A DNA stretch of 64,000 nucleotides from Sciurus carolinensis. Taxonomy: Eukaryota; Chordata; Mammalia; Rodentia; Sciuridae. Where the stretch lies: positions 15,100,001 through 15,164,000 of the forward strand of contig NC_062226.1 of assembly GCF_902686445.1 (NCBI RefSeq), read 5' to 3'. A model generated the notes under the pieces. The model was not told the origin of the DNA. It saw nothing but the letters and a program-made list of their open reading frames with translations, and did not search any database. Positions 63,725 through 64,000 of this stretch are shown here, in pieces (within the stretch, counting starts at the first letter, position 1; every line of letters begins with the position of its first letter). The translations under genes were made by a program, and so were the position numbers.

Positions 63725-63932
63725 AAGAGACAGATATAGTCTCCAAGGACACTCCCCCAGTGACCTACTACTCTCTCCACGGATGCCTACAGTTACCATC
63801 TGATAGTCCATTCAATGATTAATCTATTAGATGGATTAATCTACTGATGAGATCAGAGCCCTCATAAACCAGTCTTTTCAGTTCTGCATGGCCCAACACA
63901 TGGGAGGGGTATCACAAATCAAAACCATAACA
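63725..63932 (-). mobile_element. MaLR LTR, part 2
   Basis: 'gacactcccccagtgaccta', 'ccatctgatagtccattcaa', 'gatggattaatctactgatg' and the end 'aaaaccataaca' complete the antisense LTR begun at 62407. Confidence 0.87.
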
Positions 63933-64000
63933 TGAGTCTAGGATACTAAAAGATTTGTGATGTACACTATGGACTAGACTGAGTATTTGTGCTCCCTTAA

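Overview
This window looks like nuclear DNA from a placental mammal, most likely a squirrel-family rodent (Sciuridae). No protein-coding gene was recognised. Three things point to a squirrel: composite SINEs with a 7SL/B1-like head joined to an ID (tRNA-Ala-like) half (1704-1921 minus, 31049-31254 plus); an ID element with the longer squirrel-type tail (28185-28310); and several copies of one young L1 family sharing the same 3' end (28311-28382, 31899-32269, 48293-48585, 60957-61804). Underneath lies the usual mammalian background of MIR, L2, MER5-type and Tigger-type DNA transposons, old L1M and MaLR LTR elements. The species assignment is inference; no gene anchors it.

Layout. 1-5 kb: LTR, L1 and SINE fragments with weak MIR/L2 traces. 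5-10.7 kb: an old L1 ORF2 remnant, then a CpG-rich segment (6763-7309) carrying a CTCF-like motif and bracketed by a 60-70 bp direct repeat, then a hAT element split by a MaLR element and a MIR split by a MaLR LTR. 10.7-21 kb: MIR/L2-rich sequence, a MER5A with two other elements inside it, an L1M 3' UTR, a degenerate ATTGA tandem tract and a TIR transposon. 21-35 kb: L2 and MIR fragments, an ID-L1 chimeric retrocopy and an L1 with an exact 17-bp target duplication. 35-43 kb: a local direct duplication (36384 and 37853), long antisense L2 and a full MER5A. 43-46 kb: a MaLR LTR with a large polypyrimidine expansion, and an L2 split by a Tigger-like element. 46-60 kb: MIR/L2, simple repeats and an RFX-like palindrome. 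60-64 kb: a 5'-truncated young L1 with an open ORF2 C-terminus, then a MaLR LTR interrupted by two unrelated ERV LTR-like sequences.

Nearly every long open frame here is an artefact of a repeat or a simple-sequence tract. The window may be intergenic or lie inside a large intron; this sequence cannot decide which. Unassigned stretches between repeats that look AT/homeodomain-motif-rich or unusually compact are listed as low-confidence regulatory candidates, because only cross-species alignment could confirm conservation. I saw no prokaryotic, CRISPR or defence-type system, and no new multi-gene system. The most unusual items are structural: the bracketed CpG-rich segment, the pyrimidine tract, the chimeric retrocopy, the local duplication and the composite ERV insertion.
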